A DNA stretch of 64,000 bases. Origin: Hormiphora californensis. Taxonomy: Eukaryota; Ctenophora; Tentaculata; Cydippida; Pleurobrachiidae. This document shows positions 10,211 to 36,600 of this stretch, in pieces. The number at the start of each line of letters is the position of its first letter. Position 1 is the stretch's first letter. A model generated the notes under the pieces. The model saw nothing but the letters and a program-made list of their open reading frames with translations. It was not told the origin of the DNA and did no database searches. A program made the translations under genes and the position numbers. Location of the stretch: positions 8,369,673 through 8,433,672 of the forward strand of contig CM035355.1 in assembly GCA_020137815.1 (NCBI GenBank), in the 5' to 3' direction.

Positions 10211-11223
10211 TAGTAAGGGAATTTTAGTATATTTTTTCAGCAAAATTTTTAACAAGCTAATTTCTTCACCAATAGGTCCGGATAGGTGTCTAGTATCACC
10301 AAAAAAAAGTACACGATAATCGGAAGTGCGCACGCGCGCTGAGCGCGCAAGAAGTAAACACATGTAAATACATGTATTTCTAGCCTGGCACGAAAACCCA
10401 AAAACCATCTTAGGAGACGAGTAGAGAAAAAATCAAGGGCACTAGATTGTGTAGCGTCCTCGCATTAGTGGGGGTAGGTGCTGGAATTAAGTCTCTATCT
10501 CATCTGGTTAATTAGATAATTGGATAATTAGATAGGCGCATAACCGTATTTTGGCTATATGGCTATAGCCACTTAGGAATGGTTTAGAGACTTTTCATTG
10601 GTGCCATTTTGTTCAGAAGAAAATTTCAATCTAAGAAAAATTTAAAGCCTATCTCTTACCGTTTTGGCGTAATTTGCGGTCAAAGAAGGCCAATTAACTA
10701 ATTATTTGGCATTTTCGACTGATTTGGCATACTTTGACCGCAAATAACGCCAAAACCGTAAGAGATAGGCTCAAAATTTTTCCACAACTCTTAGATTTAA
10801 ATTTTCTTCTGAACAAAATGGCACCAATGAAAAGTCTCTAAACCATTCCTAAGTGGCTATAGCCATATAGCCAAAATACGGTTATGCGCATATCTAATTA
10901 TCCAATTATCTAATTAACCAGATGAGATAGAGACTTAATTCCAGCACCTATCCCCACTAATGCGAGGACGCTACACAATCTAGTGCCCTTGATTTTTTCT
11001 CTACTCGTCTCCTAAGATGGTTTTTGGGTTTTCGTGCCAGGCTAGAAATACATGTATTTACATGTGTTTACTTCTTGCGCGCTCAGCGCGCGTGCGCACT
11101 TCCGATTATCGTGTACTTTTTTTGGTGATACTAGACACCTATCCGGACCTATTGGTGAAGAAATTAGCTTGTTAAAAATTTTGTTGAAAACTTGGCCCTT
11201 TTTTTACTAAAATCCCCTTACTA
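10211..11223. mobile_element. giant foldback (palindromic) MITE, TA-flanked
   Basis: The segment is a near-perfect inverted repeat of about 480 bp per arm around a short loop near 10700. The outer ends read TA-GTAAGGG and CCCTTAC-TA. The arms match through the GC-rich patch GCGCGCTGAGCGCGC, through ACATGTAAATACATGT, and through GGTCAAAG/CTTTGACC next to the loop. TA at both edges fits the target duplication of Tc1/mariner-type elements. There is no transposase. The arms are so alike that the insertion must be recent or the arms are maintained by conversion. Transcribed, it would form a very long hairpin RNA. Confidence 0.8.
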
Positions 11224-13844
11224 TTACAACAACTATATTATATATTATATCCACGTTATCAACACAAAAGACACGGCTTAAAATGTTTCCAATCGCAGGG
11301 AAGCTTCCAGAAGGCAGATCAAGAAGATAATACAGGGATGGAAGGTATAATTAACAGTAAGACTCTCTGGAGCTACTATCTCCATATCAATCCACTGACC
11401 CAGCAATCACTTCATTATAATATCCTTATAGTTCATATACAACTCACGATAGTGCATTGTGCACGGCTCAGAGTATGGAGAACTGATCCCTGATTGGCTG
11501 ATAACCAGTCACGTGACCTAAATAACGAGTTCTGATTGGTTGTTTACTTCCTGGTGCATTGTGCACGGCTCAGAGTATGGAGCACTGATCCCTGATTAAT
11601 CGAAGCTCTTAATTCATCAACAATTAATTCATCAACACTTTTACACGATCACATCGTACCATTCTATTGACCCATCTATAGATATATGAATAATCTGAAG
11701 ACGAGATCTGAGGATACTGAACCCCTTTCTCTGCACAGAATCTCTAATCTCTCCAGACATGGTGTACACCTAAGCACCGGTATCTTCACAGCTGCAGCGG
11801 CTGGTAGGCGAATAGGAAAACCGAAAACACCTAAAAGAGTGTGCCTCTTTTCTACAAATCAACAAACTAGGATCGAAAAGGCTGTCAGGAAGATTTAGCG
11901 TGTTGAAAGACGCAGGTGTTAATTTCTAGAACAATCAGACATGACAATGTGCATCCTAAGGAGTCGCATTCGCAGTACATATATATATTCGCAGGGAATG
12001 GCAGGGAATTCGCAGTATAATATCAACAGTGATGAGCCCTAAATAAACAACACACAAAGTGAATGAATTCTGTCGGCTGCCAGGCGACACGTTGCCATAA
12101 CAACAAAAGCATAACGTATCATTTACATGGCAACATTATAATATGACCTCTTCGACCAGTCAAATAGTAACGGACCTCCATTATTATATACCCAATGATT
12201 CCGTCTCCATCTTATATAATACCTCCCCGGTATAATTTGACACCATGAAGAAAATAACACATAGCTGGGACTCTAATCCAAGAACTGGGTGGCAGGGTCT
12301 GAATCAAATTCATTATACCACATATTTAATGCCATTCACACATCTATGATTCCTAAATTCCATAAACACTGTAGATTAAAGAGTATGTGGAGGATGCGGG
12401 TAGTATTGAACATGCCACAGAGCGAGTATATAATGGCTCCTCCGAGTGTGGCTCCTTCATATTTCACTGGCATTATATAATATCCATTCAGAAGCATCAA
12501 ATTATCACTTCATATCCCCATCTTTTAATATCTTCCGTCAAAATCTATAGAGAAGTCAATCAGGAAACTTCGTAGAGAGAAACTGTCAAATGAATTCTTC
12601 ATCACTACTTGAAGGGGTTTTTCCAGTGGCTGAAGGGTCTCTTCTATTATCTCATATCTCTCTCATATCTAATTGACGAAGCGGTCCTCTCCTACTTTGT
12701 GTGGTATCAATGTGTGTTATTATTGGGATTTTGCTGGAAATATCTGGTATTCACCTGGTAGGTGATTACCTGATGAACACACGTCATGTACAGCTAATAG
12801 TATTATTTACTGTAGTGGTGTTTTAGTGAAATTATCATGCAAGGTAGAGGGAGGGTAAACAGAGGGTAAGGAACTTAGGGTTGGTTGGGGAGCTGGGGGG
12901 ATATAAAAACTACGGGATAAATGACATTCAAAAAGGATTTAACACAATAATCGATAGTGCACGGTACAATATCGTAAAAACGTTAAAAAACTAAAAAATC
13001 AAACATTTTTAAGCAGGTGTCAGTTAAATATATTCATTTGGAGTCAAACTAAAAGATCATTCATCTTGCTCTGAAAACGCTCACTCACTCGTGTTTTACC
13101 ACACACACGCCGCACAGAGTGAGGTCTTATAAGAAGAGGGAGATAGTGTACTCTCCAGTCAAATGGAGATAATGACTACCATGTTAACTCCTCAGTACTC
13201 ACTATTATAAACTGCAATGAACTAACACGGCACATAATCATGAGTAATGACTTATATCAGACATGTGCTGCTTAAAATGTGCAGTGCTTCATCGACTAAC
13301 TCTGTGGAAATGGATCCCATGATCATTAGTGGTAATGATTGGTAATTAGTGGTAATGATTGGTAATGATTGGTAATGAGGGATAATGATGTAGAGATGGC
13401 ATAAAATAATGTCTCGCTGCATGAGTTATAATAATATGGAGAAATTATCCCTAGCTAGCATCTAGTGATGTAATGTAGGCCGATGGGATGAAAATTAAAA
13501 TGATAAATCCCACAAGCATGCGGTCACAAACACACTGAAAGAAACACGGAAAACAAGACACAAGCTGATAAGACACAAGCTGATAAGACGATAATGTTTG
13601 TACCACACCCTTCTCTTATTTCTCCAAGGAGATATAAAAGAACTGTAAAAGAAGGGTCAAGTATAGACCCCGAGTACACTACTAACCTAACAAACTAGAC
13701 AAGGTAGAAATATAACAACTAAAGCAAACCTGTGAAGAGGCTGACAATAATACAATCAGCTCCCCTTTGAGAGAGGGACAGTTGTAATTTGTCTCCCCAT
13801 TCAGAGATCTTGCCTTGCTCCACCCTCTCTCACTGCGTTGTAAT
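11224..13844. other. 2.6-kb region without recognisable genes
   Basis: AT-rich sequence downstream of sideroflexin-5. It contains a local tandem copy of GTGCATTGTGCACGGCTCAG followed by ATGGAG(A/C)ACTGATCCC at about 11453 and 11554. It also contains a 65-bp module (11484-11549) shared with 49284-49349, and a GGTAATGATT micro-repeat near 13325-13390. No frame shows convincing coding character. Confidence 0.45.
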
Positions 13845-27784
<13,940 letters not shown>

Positions 27785-28406
27785 TGTGTTGGTACTGGTG
27801 TCTAGTGGAGACTGGTGGGCAGAAGAAGATGGTGCTGGAAGGCAGCTGATCCTACTTGTGGCTGTCTAACCGGTTCCTACTGGCTACGTCACAGAGCTGC
27901 TCCTACTACTTTCACTATTTCTACTGGCTGGAGAGATTGTAGTTGGTGTCATGTCTGGTACAACAGGGTACTTTATCAGAAATTGAAACGCTAAATTGTG
28001 ACAAAAATCATATCGCAACCCATTCAAAAATAAAACTTCAATAAACCAACTTTGGAATAAAAATACTGTTTTTATTGACTCGTCAAACTAAAAATTCTAA
28101 AAATCTAATCTCATTATGTTCATTTAGATTTCTCATTCTGTATTTCCTCTCTCTGAATGTGTGTTCTTATCCACAGATTGTTGGCTTCATACCCCATCCA
28201 AGTAGCCACAATGTGACAGAAGGTCGTCTCATAGCCATACCCAGACAACCTAAAGTGGGGGTGGTGTTTAGAATATTCTAGCGAGCGATATAGAAAGATA
28301 GGTGGTGTTTAGAATATTCTAGTGATTGTGCGTCAAAGGGTTCAGTTAGGGCAGACATTCCTCTCTGGAACGCCCATCCCCGTCATGGTTTCAGAATGTA
28401 GACTAA

Positions 28407-29937
28407 TTACCTCAAATAGTATACATTGGTCCAGAGATAACAGGCAAATGTACCCCAAACTACCGCCCTGTTTGTAAGGCTCTTGTCTGCGGGGGTGTTA
28501 CTCCACATCCGGTAAGCAAAACCAATCATGGCACACCATACACCCGACACTCCAATACAGTGGATGAACAAACATGTTCCTGGATGGGGAGGAGGTAATT
28601 AACAGACAGACAAACAAACAAATGAACAAACAGACTAACAGACAAACTAACAGACAAACTAACAGACAAACTAACAGACAAACAGACAGACAAATAAACA
28701 GACAAACAGACAGACAAACAGACAGACAAATAAACAGACAGACAAATAAACAGACAACCAGACAGACAAACAAACAGACTGACAGACAGACAGACAGACA
28801 GACAAATGAGCGAACATACGAACGAACGAACAAACAAAAAAAAGAACAAACAAACAAACAAACAAATAGAACAAACAAACTAACAGACAAACTAACAGAC
28901 AAACGAACAAACAAACAGACAGACTGACAAACAGACAGACAAATAGACAAACTAACAGACAAACAAACGAACAGACATACAAACGAACGAACAAACTAAC
29001 AGACAAACAGACAGACAAACAAACAGACAGACTGACAAACAGACAGACAGACAAATAGACAAACTAACAGACAAACAAACGAACAGACATACAAACAAAC
29101 AGACAAACAGACAGACAAACTAACAGACAAACTAACAGACAAACAGACAGACAGACAAACAAACAAACTAACAGACAAACTAACAGACAAACTAACAGAC
29201 AAACTAACGGACAAACAGACAGACAGACAAACAGACAGACAAACAGACAGACAAACAGACAGACAAACAGACAGACAAACAGACAGACAAACGAACAGAC
29301 AAACTAACAGACAAACAGACAAACAGACAGACAAACAGACAGACCCACCGATTTGCACGAAGAAGAGCAGGTAAAGGCATGAGATGGTGAACCAACAGAA
29401 ATCCATGATTGTCCCAAATACTCGCAGTACTGTCAAAGACCAGCAACAAATAGACAGTAGTATCATGGCGTAATTTATCTGTTAGAAAGCACGTTATTCA
29501 TTCAAAACCAAAACTTAAAAGTTGGTTAATCTAATAATGCATGTGGTTTTGGTTTGATTTGATTTGATTTGATTTGATTTGATTTGATTTGATTTGATTT
29601 GATTTGATTTGATTTGATTTGATTTGATTTGATTTGATTTGATTTGATTTGATTTGATTTGATTTGATTTGATTTCAGATTTTGTTTGGTTTGATTTGAT
29701 TTGATTTGATTTGATTTGATTTGATTTGATTTGATTTGATTTGATTTGATTTGATTTGATTTGATTTGATTTGATTTGATTTGTTGTGGTTTGGTTTGGT
29801 TTGGTTTGGTTTGGTTTCGTTTGGTTTCGTTTGGTTTCGTTTGGTGTGGTTTGGTTATTTACCTGTATATCCTCCATACTTCCATTGTAAGTGAGGATGT
29901 CATAGATCTCACTAAAATAATAATCACTGGAGCCCAT
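28407..29937 (-). CDS. small multi-pass membrane protein, unknown family, three exons
   Basis: Exons are 29937-29863, 29478-29349 and 28579-28407. All introns are GT-AG and the phases close to 125 residues. The N-terminus (MGSSDYYFSEIYDILTYNGS) is hydrophilic with an N-glycosylation sequon. Hydrophobic helices follow: YAMILLSICCWSLTVLRVF, FCWFTISCLYLLFFVQ, CLFIHCIGVSGVWCAMIGF and VVWGTFACYLWTNVYY. That predicts about four membrane passes. The protein is not recognised as a named family. Both introns are nearly filled by simple tandem repeats that start within a few bases of the donor. Coding status rests on open phase-consistent exons and the membrane pattern; no transcript evidence is available. 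Confidence 0.65.
28590..29346. repeat. (CAGACAAA)n-type tandem array filling intron 2 of the small membrane gene
   Basis: About 750 bp of imperfect tetranucleotide mixture CAGA/CAAA/CTAA. It reaches the splice donor on one side (29348) and comes within about 20 bp of the acceptor on the other. The CLSVCLSV-type frames on either strand are translation of the repeat, not genes. Confidence 0.95.
29551..29855. repeat. (TTTGA)n array in intron 1 of the small membrane gene
   Basis: About 300 bp of pentanucleotide GATTT, changing near the end to TTGGT/TTCGT variants. It ends about 8 bp from the exon 1 donor. Confidence 0.95.
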
Positions 29938-30310
29938 CCTGGAACACTAAACCATGGGATATTGTTATTTGGTTGTCATGGTAACCAATGGGACTAAAAA
30001 CTCGTTAAATTAGTTCTTCTGAAAACTTACAAACATTTGAATATAAACATTCATATAAATACAGTTTATACAGTTAAATAGTTTGCTATTTACAGTCTGG
30101 TCATTTGAATTACAAATATATTTACTTCTCTTTTTACTTCTGTCTCTTTTTACTTTTCCTATTTACCCTACTCTTTAATTTTAATACCGTTTACATTTAT
30201 ATGTGATACCCCTCTAATTATAATGTGATACCCCCTAATTATTCAACATGCCTTCATCCCAATTCCTACATATCACTATTTCTCAGTCTCGCTCAGTCCC
30301 TCTCTCATTT

Positions 30311-30659
30311 TCAAGACACGGGGTGTAGGATGCGGGCATAGAGGCAATATTGGAGGAGGGGTATCACCTGGAGGCTGTTGATGTCGTGAAGAACTGCCTC
30401 TGCCTCAGAGGGCGAGGATACCTGTGGAGGGAAAGTAGTAAAGTGGCTTGTAGTGAGGGGGTGGGGAGTGGTTTGTCATGAGCCACCCTCGGTTTGGGAT
30501 ATTCAGGACCTATAATATAAACATCCCATTAAATTACCTCCATAAGATTGTTCCGACGGAAAGCAAAGATGGCTACAGCGACCACTGGCAGGATTTCCAG
30601 TGTGTTGTACCCTATGATGCGATCCCATAGCAACAGCAACTGAGATGTCTCCAGGTACC
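30311..30659 (-). CDS. TBC1D19: TBC1D19 exons 11 and 12
   Basis: Exon 11 (30659-30538) encodes YLETSQLLLLWDRIIGYNTL and AVAIFAFRRNNLME. Exon 12 (30421-30311) encodes EAEAVLHDINSLQVIPLLQY and a terminal YARILHPVS stop. They join exon 10 in phase across 17.9 kb. Confidence 0.92.
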
Positions 30660-33600
30660 CTGGCAACGAGAGGAGGGATTTAGGATGAGGTGGGTTCTAG
30701 AAATTGAACATGATTTAGAGCCTTATTTTGAAACCTTTAGATTTGATATTGAGTGAAATTTAGAAACTCAAAACACACTATTTCGTGAAAAAACAAACAA
30801 AATATTTATAGACAAAACCAGTAAAAACAGGTCCAACATCAATTCACCGAACCTCGATTTACGGGACAGACATACATTTCCCTCATTTTACAAAAAATAA
30901 AACCTATATTTAGCTTGGCTAGTGCACTTCGATTTACTGTGTAAAAACACCCCTTCCACCCTCCACCCCCACCCCCACCCCCACCCGAGGTGTCTGGCAA
31001 ATCGATATTTCACTGTGTAAACTCCCTCACAAACAATCACCTTCTGTGTGCCATTGAAAAATATCGTTCTTGTTAAAAATCATTTTTCAATTTAAACAAC
31101 TTCGTAATCAATTATCAACGAAAACGTTTTTGTACCCGAAATAGCTATAGTCCATCTCATAATAATCATTAATTCTCTCTTGATCCCGTCTACTCAACTG
31201 CCCCATGTACTCCTCTACATTGATGTCATCTGCATGATTTAGAAAGTATTCTTGATGTTTTTTGAGATTGAGTTGTTCTAAAAGAACTGGAATTTCTGAC
31301 TTCATATTTTCCAGTTTAACAATAATGTCAATGTTATTTTGGCAGATGTCCAGCCATTCTGATATGGGTCTCCAGTGGACGTTATACGCCCTTTCGTCTC
31401 CTTTATCATCTGCATCAACGATAAACCGAACAAACTCAGAAAAAGTGGGCTCAGAAAGAAGGGGGTTGTCAGGGGATTGTTCTACCAGTTTATCGTCAAT
31501 CCATAGATCCAACTCGTCTTCAAACTTTGTTCTCCGTTCTTCAGTCCAGCTGGGGTCATTTCGGCCCAAAATGATGGAAGGGCGAACCCACTGATCCTTT
31601 AGGGCTGACAACTCACCACGGTCCAATTGGGGTTTCTTAAAGTGAGCAATTAGTCTGGATAGAGGATGTCTGATAATTGTGAACCTCAAAGAATCATCAG
31701 GCTCTTTATCAAATTTACGAGATTTCTTTCCCCTTCCTGGCTTGGACTTTTTGTACTGTAGAATGAACCTGCTGAGCCTGGCAAGATTGTAATTCTGTGC
31801 ATTGTGTGAGTAATGCCGGTCAATAAAGAACCGTTTCCACAGTTCACTACTCGCCCCAAAGAGAGGGAGCCAAGTGGCTCCAATGGCCGGGAAATAGTAC
31901 ATGTTACTTTGTTCAAAATTAGGAGACTCTTCAAATCTACACACCTCCTTTACCACATTATTACGCTCCTTGAACCGTTCAAAGACATCATCTGGTTCTG
32001 GCTGAAGGAACTCAATGGGACTGTCTAGTTGCTGGAATTTGTTCCTCTGCACCGGTACTGCTGCATCTTCCTTTGGTTCAATAACAACTCTCATTTCCTC
32101 TACAACTCCTTGGAAAGCATCTTGTGGAGGCTGCGGGGGGACAGGGCCCGTACTGACCCCAATACAGGCAGTACGGTCTCTATTGACAAAGTACCAATGT
32201 AGTGCCTCTTGGTTTGTTACGATCAGATACCAGAGAAATAGGGCAGAGAGAAAGATCAGGATGTTTAGGAGTCGATGAAATATCCACCCACTGTAGGGGA
32301 GGATTGAAAAACACCGGCTCATGTAGGAATAACAAAGCAGGAAGGCTTCAGATTGTTGTAGAATCAGAGTGAACTGTGCGGATCAAAATATGGGCAAAGA
32401 ATTCAATGTAAAGAGAGTTCTGGATTGCTTATTAAAGAGAGTTATGGATGATTGGGACCCTGCATGAGGAACTTAATTTACAAGGGGATCACTAAATAAA
32501 CACACATAAAGAGTAATGTAGGCTTACTATTAATATGAACTAGAAATTAGGAAGAGCAGAGGAACGAGCACTGATTCGAGTTACAAATGGTAGTCACGTG
32601 CCACATGTGTAACTGTCACCCCCACATGTCACATCCATGTGACATGACGTGGGTGACGTGTGACAGAATCTTTGTTTTCCCGGCATGTCTTTAGGACTAA
32701 GGTACTGTTGTAACGAGAGAAGGAGGATCATCAAATTATGGACCATGATTGAGAATGAGAGTGAGGTGAGACTTTCATTCATAGATGCCAACTAGACTAT
32801 ACGTAAAGACGCACCACTTTGCTGAATCACAAAACATAAAAAACTGTTCAAAAATAATACAGATCTGTACATTGGGGCGTAACAACGTTTTGTAAAACAA
32901 TCATCAGGATTTTACCCTCATTATACAACAAATCCCTCATCATGAATGAATCCCTTGGTTACAAACAAGCTCACTAATCAAGTTCAGAATCGGTTTCAAC
33001 AAATATAGGTTGATACCCTAAAAATCTATAATCCATCTTATAAAACCCGTTGATATCCTCCTGATCCTCTCTACTGAGTTGCCCCATGTAGTCCTCTACA
33101 TTAATATCATCTTGACTATCTAGAAAGTAATCCTCGTGATCAGATAGATTGATTTCATCAAGTAACACGGGAATTTCTGATTTGGAGTTTTCCAGTTTAA
33201 CAATAATATCAATGTCATTTTGGCAGATGTCCAGCCATTCTGATATGGGTCTCCAGTGGACGTTATACGCCCTATCGTCTCCATCTTCGGATCTATCAAT
33301 AATAAACCAGACAAACTCAGGGAAAGTGGGTGCAGCGAGTAGGGGGTTGTCAGGTGATTGTTCCGGAGTTAGTTTCCCATCAATCCATAGATCCAACTCG
33401 CCTTCAAACTTCGCTCTCTGTTCATCAGTCCAACTGGGGTCATTTCGGCCCAAAATGATGGAAGGGCGAACCCACTGGTCCTTCAAGGCTGTCAGTTCAC
33501 CACGGTCTAATTGGGGTTTCTTGAAGTGAGCAATTAGCCGGGATAGGGGATGTCTGATAATTGTAAACCTTAGAGAATCATCTGGTTCTCTTCGCATTCG

Positions 33601-36600
33601 ACGTGTTTTCTTGCCCGACCATCTCCTAGACGATCTGTATCTTTGTAGCAAGAACCTGCTCAACTGACCAAGGTTGTACTGATCAGGGGCAGATCTTCGT
33701 TTCACGTTGTACTGATCAATGAAGAACTTCTTCCACAAGGCAGTAGTCGCCCCAAATAAGGGCATCCAAGTGGCTCTAAGATTCGGGAAATAGTACATGC
33801 TACTCGTCTGAAAGTCCGGATTCCCCTCCAGCTCACAAAGATCCTTTATCACCTTGTTTCGCATCTCAAACCTTGTCAGTACATCCTGGAACTGCTCCGT
33901 TGCCTCTATAATATCTTGCGGTGGGTTAGTGTCTACATCATGGTCCTCTGGAGATACTGGACCTTCCTGTAGAGGTTGTCGGTTACCATGGTAACCAGGA
34001 GATACTGGACCTTCTTGTACAGGTACATGTTGTGGGTTACCATGGTAACCAGGAGATTCTGTATTCTCACTCTTCATTTTGAACCCAATTGGGCGGACTG
34101 CAGGTGGCTGGAATTTGTTCATTTTCACACGATCAGAAGGAACGATTCCCTGGAAAATATCCCTCATGGGTTGTGCATTATCCTCATCAAGAGCAGCTCT
34201 ATGGACAAAATACCAGTGGTTTGTTATAATCAGATAGCAGAGAAACAGGGCGGAGAATAAGATGAAGATGTTCAGGAGTCGATGAAATACCCATCCACTG
34301 TAGGGGAGGATCACAAAATAACGTGCCATGACAATAATGCCCTGATCTTTGAAAGATATGAAACAGTTATTGTCGATCCTGCAACATGCATGCTGTCCTG
34401 CACATGGGTTACCACGTGATTATGTGCAATGCATAATATGCATGTCACCTACAGGCTACAACTAATAGTAGTTGTAAAAGATTTCAGCTTATCCGCAGAA
34501 CACCATTTGGAGCCTGAGTAGTGCATAGAGGACAGTCTTATATATTCTAGAGAAATAGGACCATAGTGCGTAGAGGACAGTCTTATATATTCTAGAGAAA
34601 TAGGACCATAGTGCGTAGAGGACAGTCTTATATATTCTAGAGAAATAGGACCATAGTGCGTAGAGGACAGTCTTATATATTCTAGAGAAATAGGACCATA
34701 GTGCGTAGAGGACAGTCTTATATCTTCTAGAGAAATAGGACCATAGTGCGTAGAGGACAGTCTTATATATTCTAGAGAAATAGGACCATAGTGCGTAGAG
34801 GACAGTGTTATATATTCTAGAGAAATAGGACCATAGTGCGTAGAGGACAGTCTTATATATTCTAGAGAAATAGGACCATAGTGCGTAGAGGACAGTCTTA
34901 TATATTCTAGAGAAATAGGACCATAGTGCGTAGAGGACAGTCTTATATATTCTAGAGAAATAGGACCATAGTGCGTAGAGGACAGTCTTATATATTCTAG
35001 AGAAATAGGACCATAGTGCGTAGAGGACAGTCTTATATATTCTAGAGAAATAGGAACCATAGTGCGTAGAGGACAGTCTTATATATTCTAGAGAAATAGG
35101 ACCATAGTGCGTAGAGGACAGTCTTATATATTCTAGAGAAATAGGACCATAGTGCGTAGAGGACAGTCTTATATATTCTAGAGAAATAGGACCATAGTGC
35201 GTAGAGGACAGTCTTATATATTCTAGAGAAATAGGACCATAGTGCGTAGAGGACAGTCTTATATATTCTAGAGAAATAGGACCATAGTGCGTAGAGGACA
35301 GTCTTATATATTCTAGAGAAATAGGACCATAGTGCGTAGAGGACAGTCTTATATATTCTAGAGAAATAGGACCATAGTGCGTAGAGGACAGTCTTATATA
35401 TTCTAGAGAAATAGGACCATAGTGCGTAGAGGACAGTCTTATATATTCTAGAGAAATAGGACCATAGTGCGTAGAGGACAGTCTTATATATTCTAGAGAA
35501 ATAGGACCATAGTGCGTAGAGGACAGTCTTATATATTCTAGAGAAATAGGACCATAGTGCGTAGAGGACAGTCTTATATATTCTAGAGAAATAGGACCAT
35601 AGTGCGTAGAGGACAGTCTTATATATTCTAGAGAAATAGGACCATAGTGCGTAGAGGACAGTCTTATATATTCTAGAGAAATAGGACCATAGTGCGTAGA
35701 GGACAGTCTTATATATTCTAGAGAAATAGGACCATAGTGCGTAGAGGACAGTCTTATATATTCTAGAGAAATAGGACCATAGTGCGTAGAGGACAGTCTT
35801 ATATATTCTAGAGAAATAGGACCATAGTGCGTAGAGGACAGTCTTATATATTCTAGAGAAATAGGACCATAGTGCGTAGAGGACAGTCTTATATATTCTA
35901 GAGAAATAGGACCATAGTGCGTAGAGGACAGTCTTATATATTCTAGAGAAATAGGACCATAGTGCGTAGAGGACAGTCTTATATATTCTAGAGAAATAGG
36001 ACCATAGTGCGTAGAGGACAGTCTTATATATTCTAGAGAAATAGGACCATAGTGCGTAGAGGACAGTCTTATATATTCTAGAGAAATAGGACCATAGTGC
36101 GTAGAGGACAGTCTTATATATTCTAGAGAAATAGGACCATAGTGCGTAGAGGACAGTCTTATATATTCTAGAGAAATAGGACCATAGTGCGTAGAGGACA
36201 GTCTTATATATTCTAGAGAAATAGGACCATAGTGCGTAGAGGACAGTCTTATATATTCTAGAGAAATAGGACCATAGTGCGTAGAGGACAGTCTTATATA
36301 TTCTAGAGAAATAGGACCATAGTGCGTAGAGGACAGTCTTATATATTCTAGAGAAATAGGACCATAGTGCGTAGAGGACAGTCTTATATATTCTAGAGAA
36401 ATAGGACCATAGTGCGTAGAGGACAGTCTTATATATTCTAGAGAAATAGGACCATAGTGCGTAGAGGACAGTCTTATATATTCTAGAGAAATAGGACCAT
36501 AGTGCGTAGAGGACAGTCTTATATATTCTAGAGAAATAGGACCATAGTGCGTAGAGGACAGTCTTATATATTCTAGAGAAATAGGACCATAGTGCGTAGA

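Noticed and set aside
28498-29466. Long Cys/Leu/Val-rich or Lys/Gln/Thr-rich reading frames on both strands
   Set aside because: They are direct translations of a CAGA/CAAA simple repeat and lie inside an intron.
29515-29937. Asn/Gln/Ile/Lys repeat protein
   Set aside because: Translation of (TTTGA)n; only the first 25 residues (exon 1 of the small membrane gene) are supported.
34449-35060. 203-residue repeat protein in the 45-bp array
   Set aside because: The frame is open only because the unit length is divisible by three. No promoter, start context or family match is visible.
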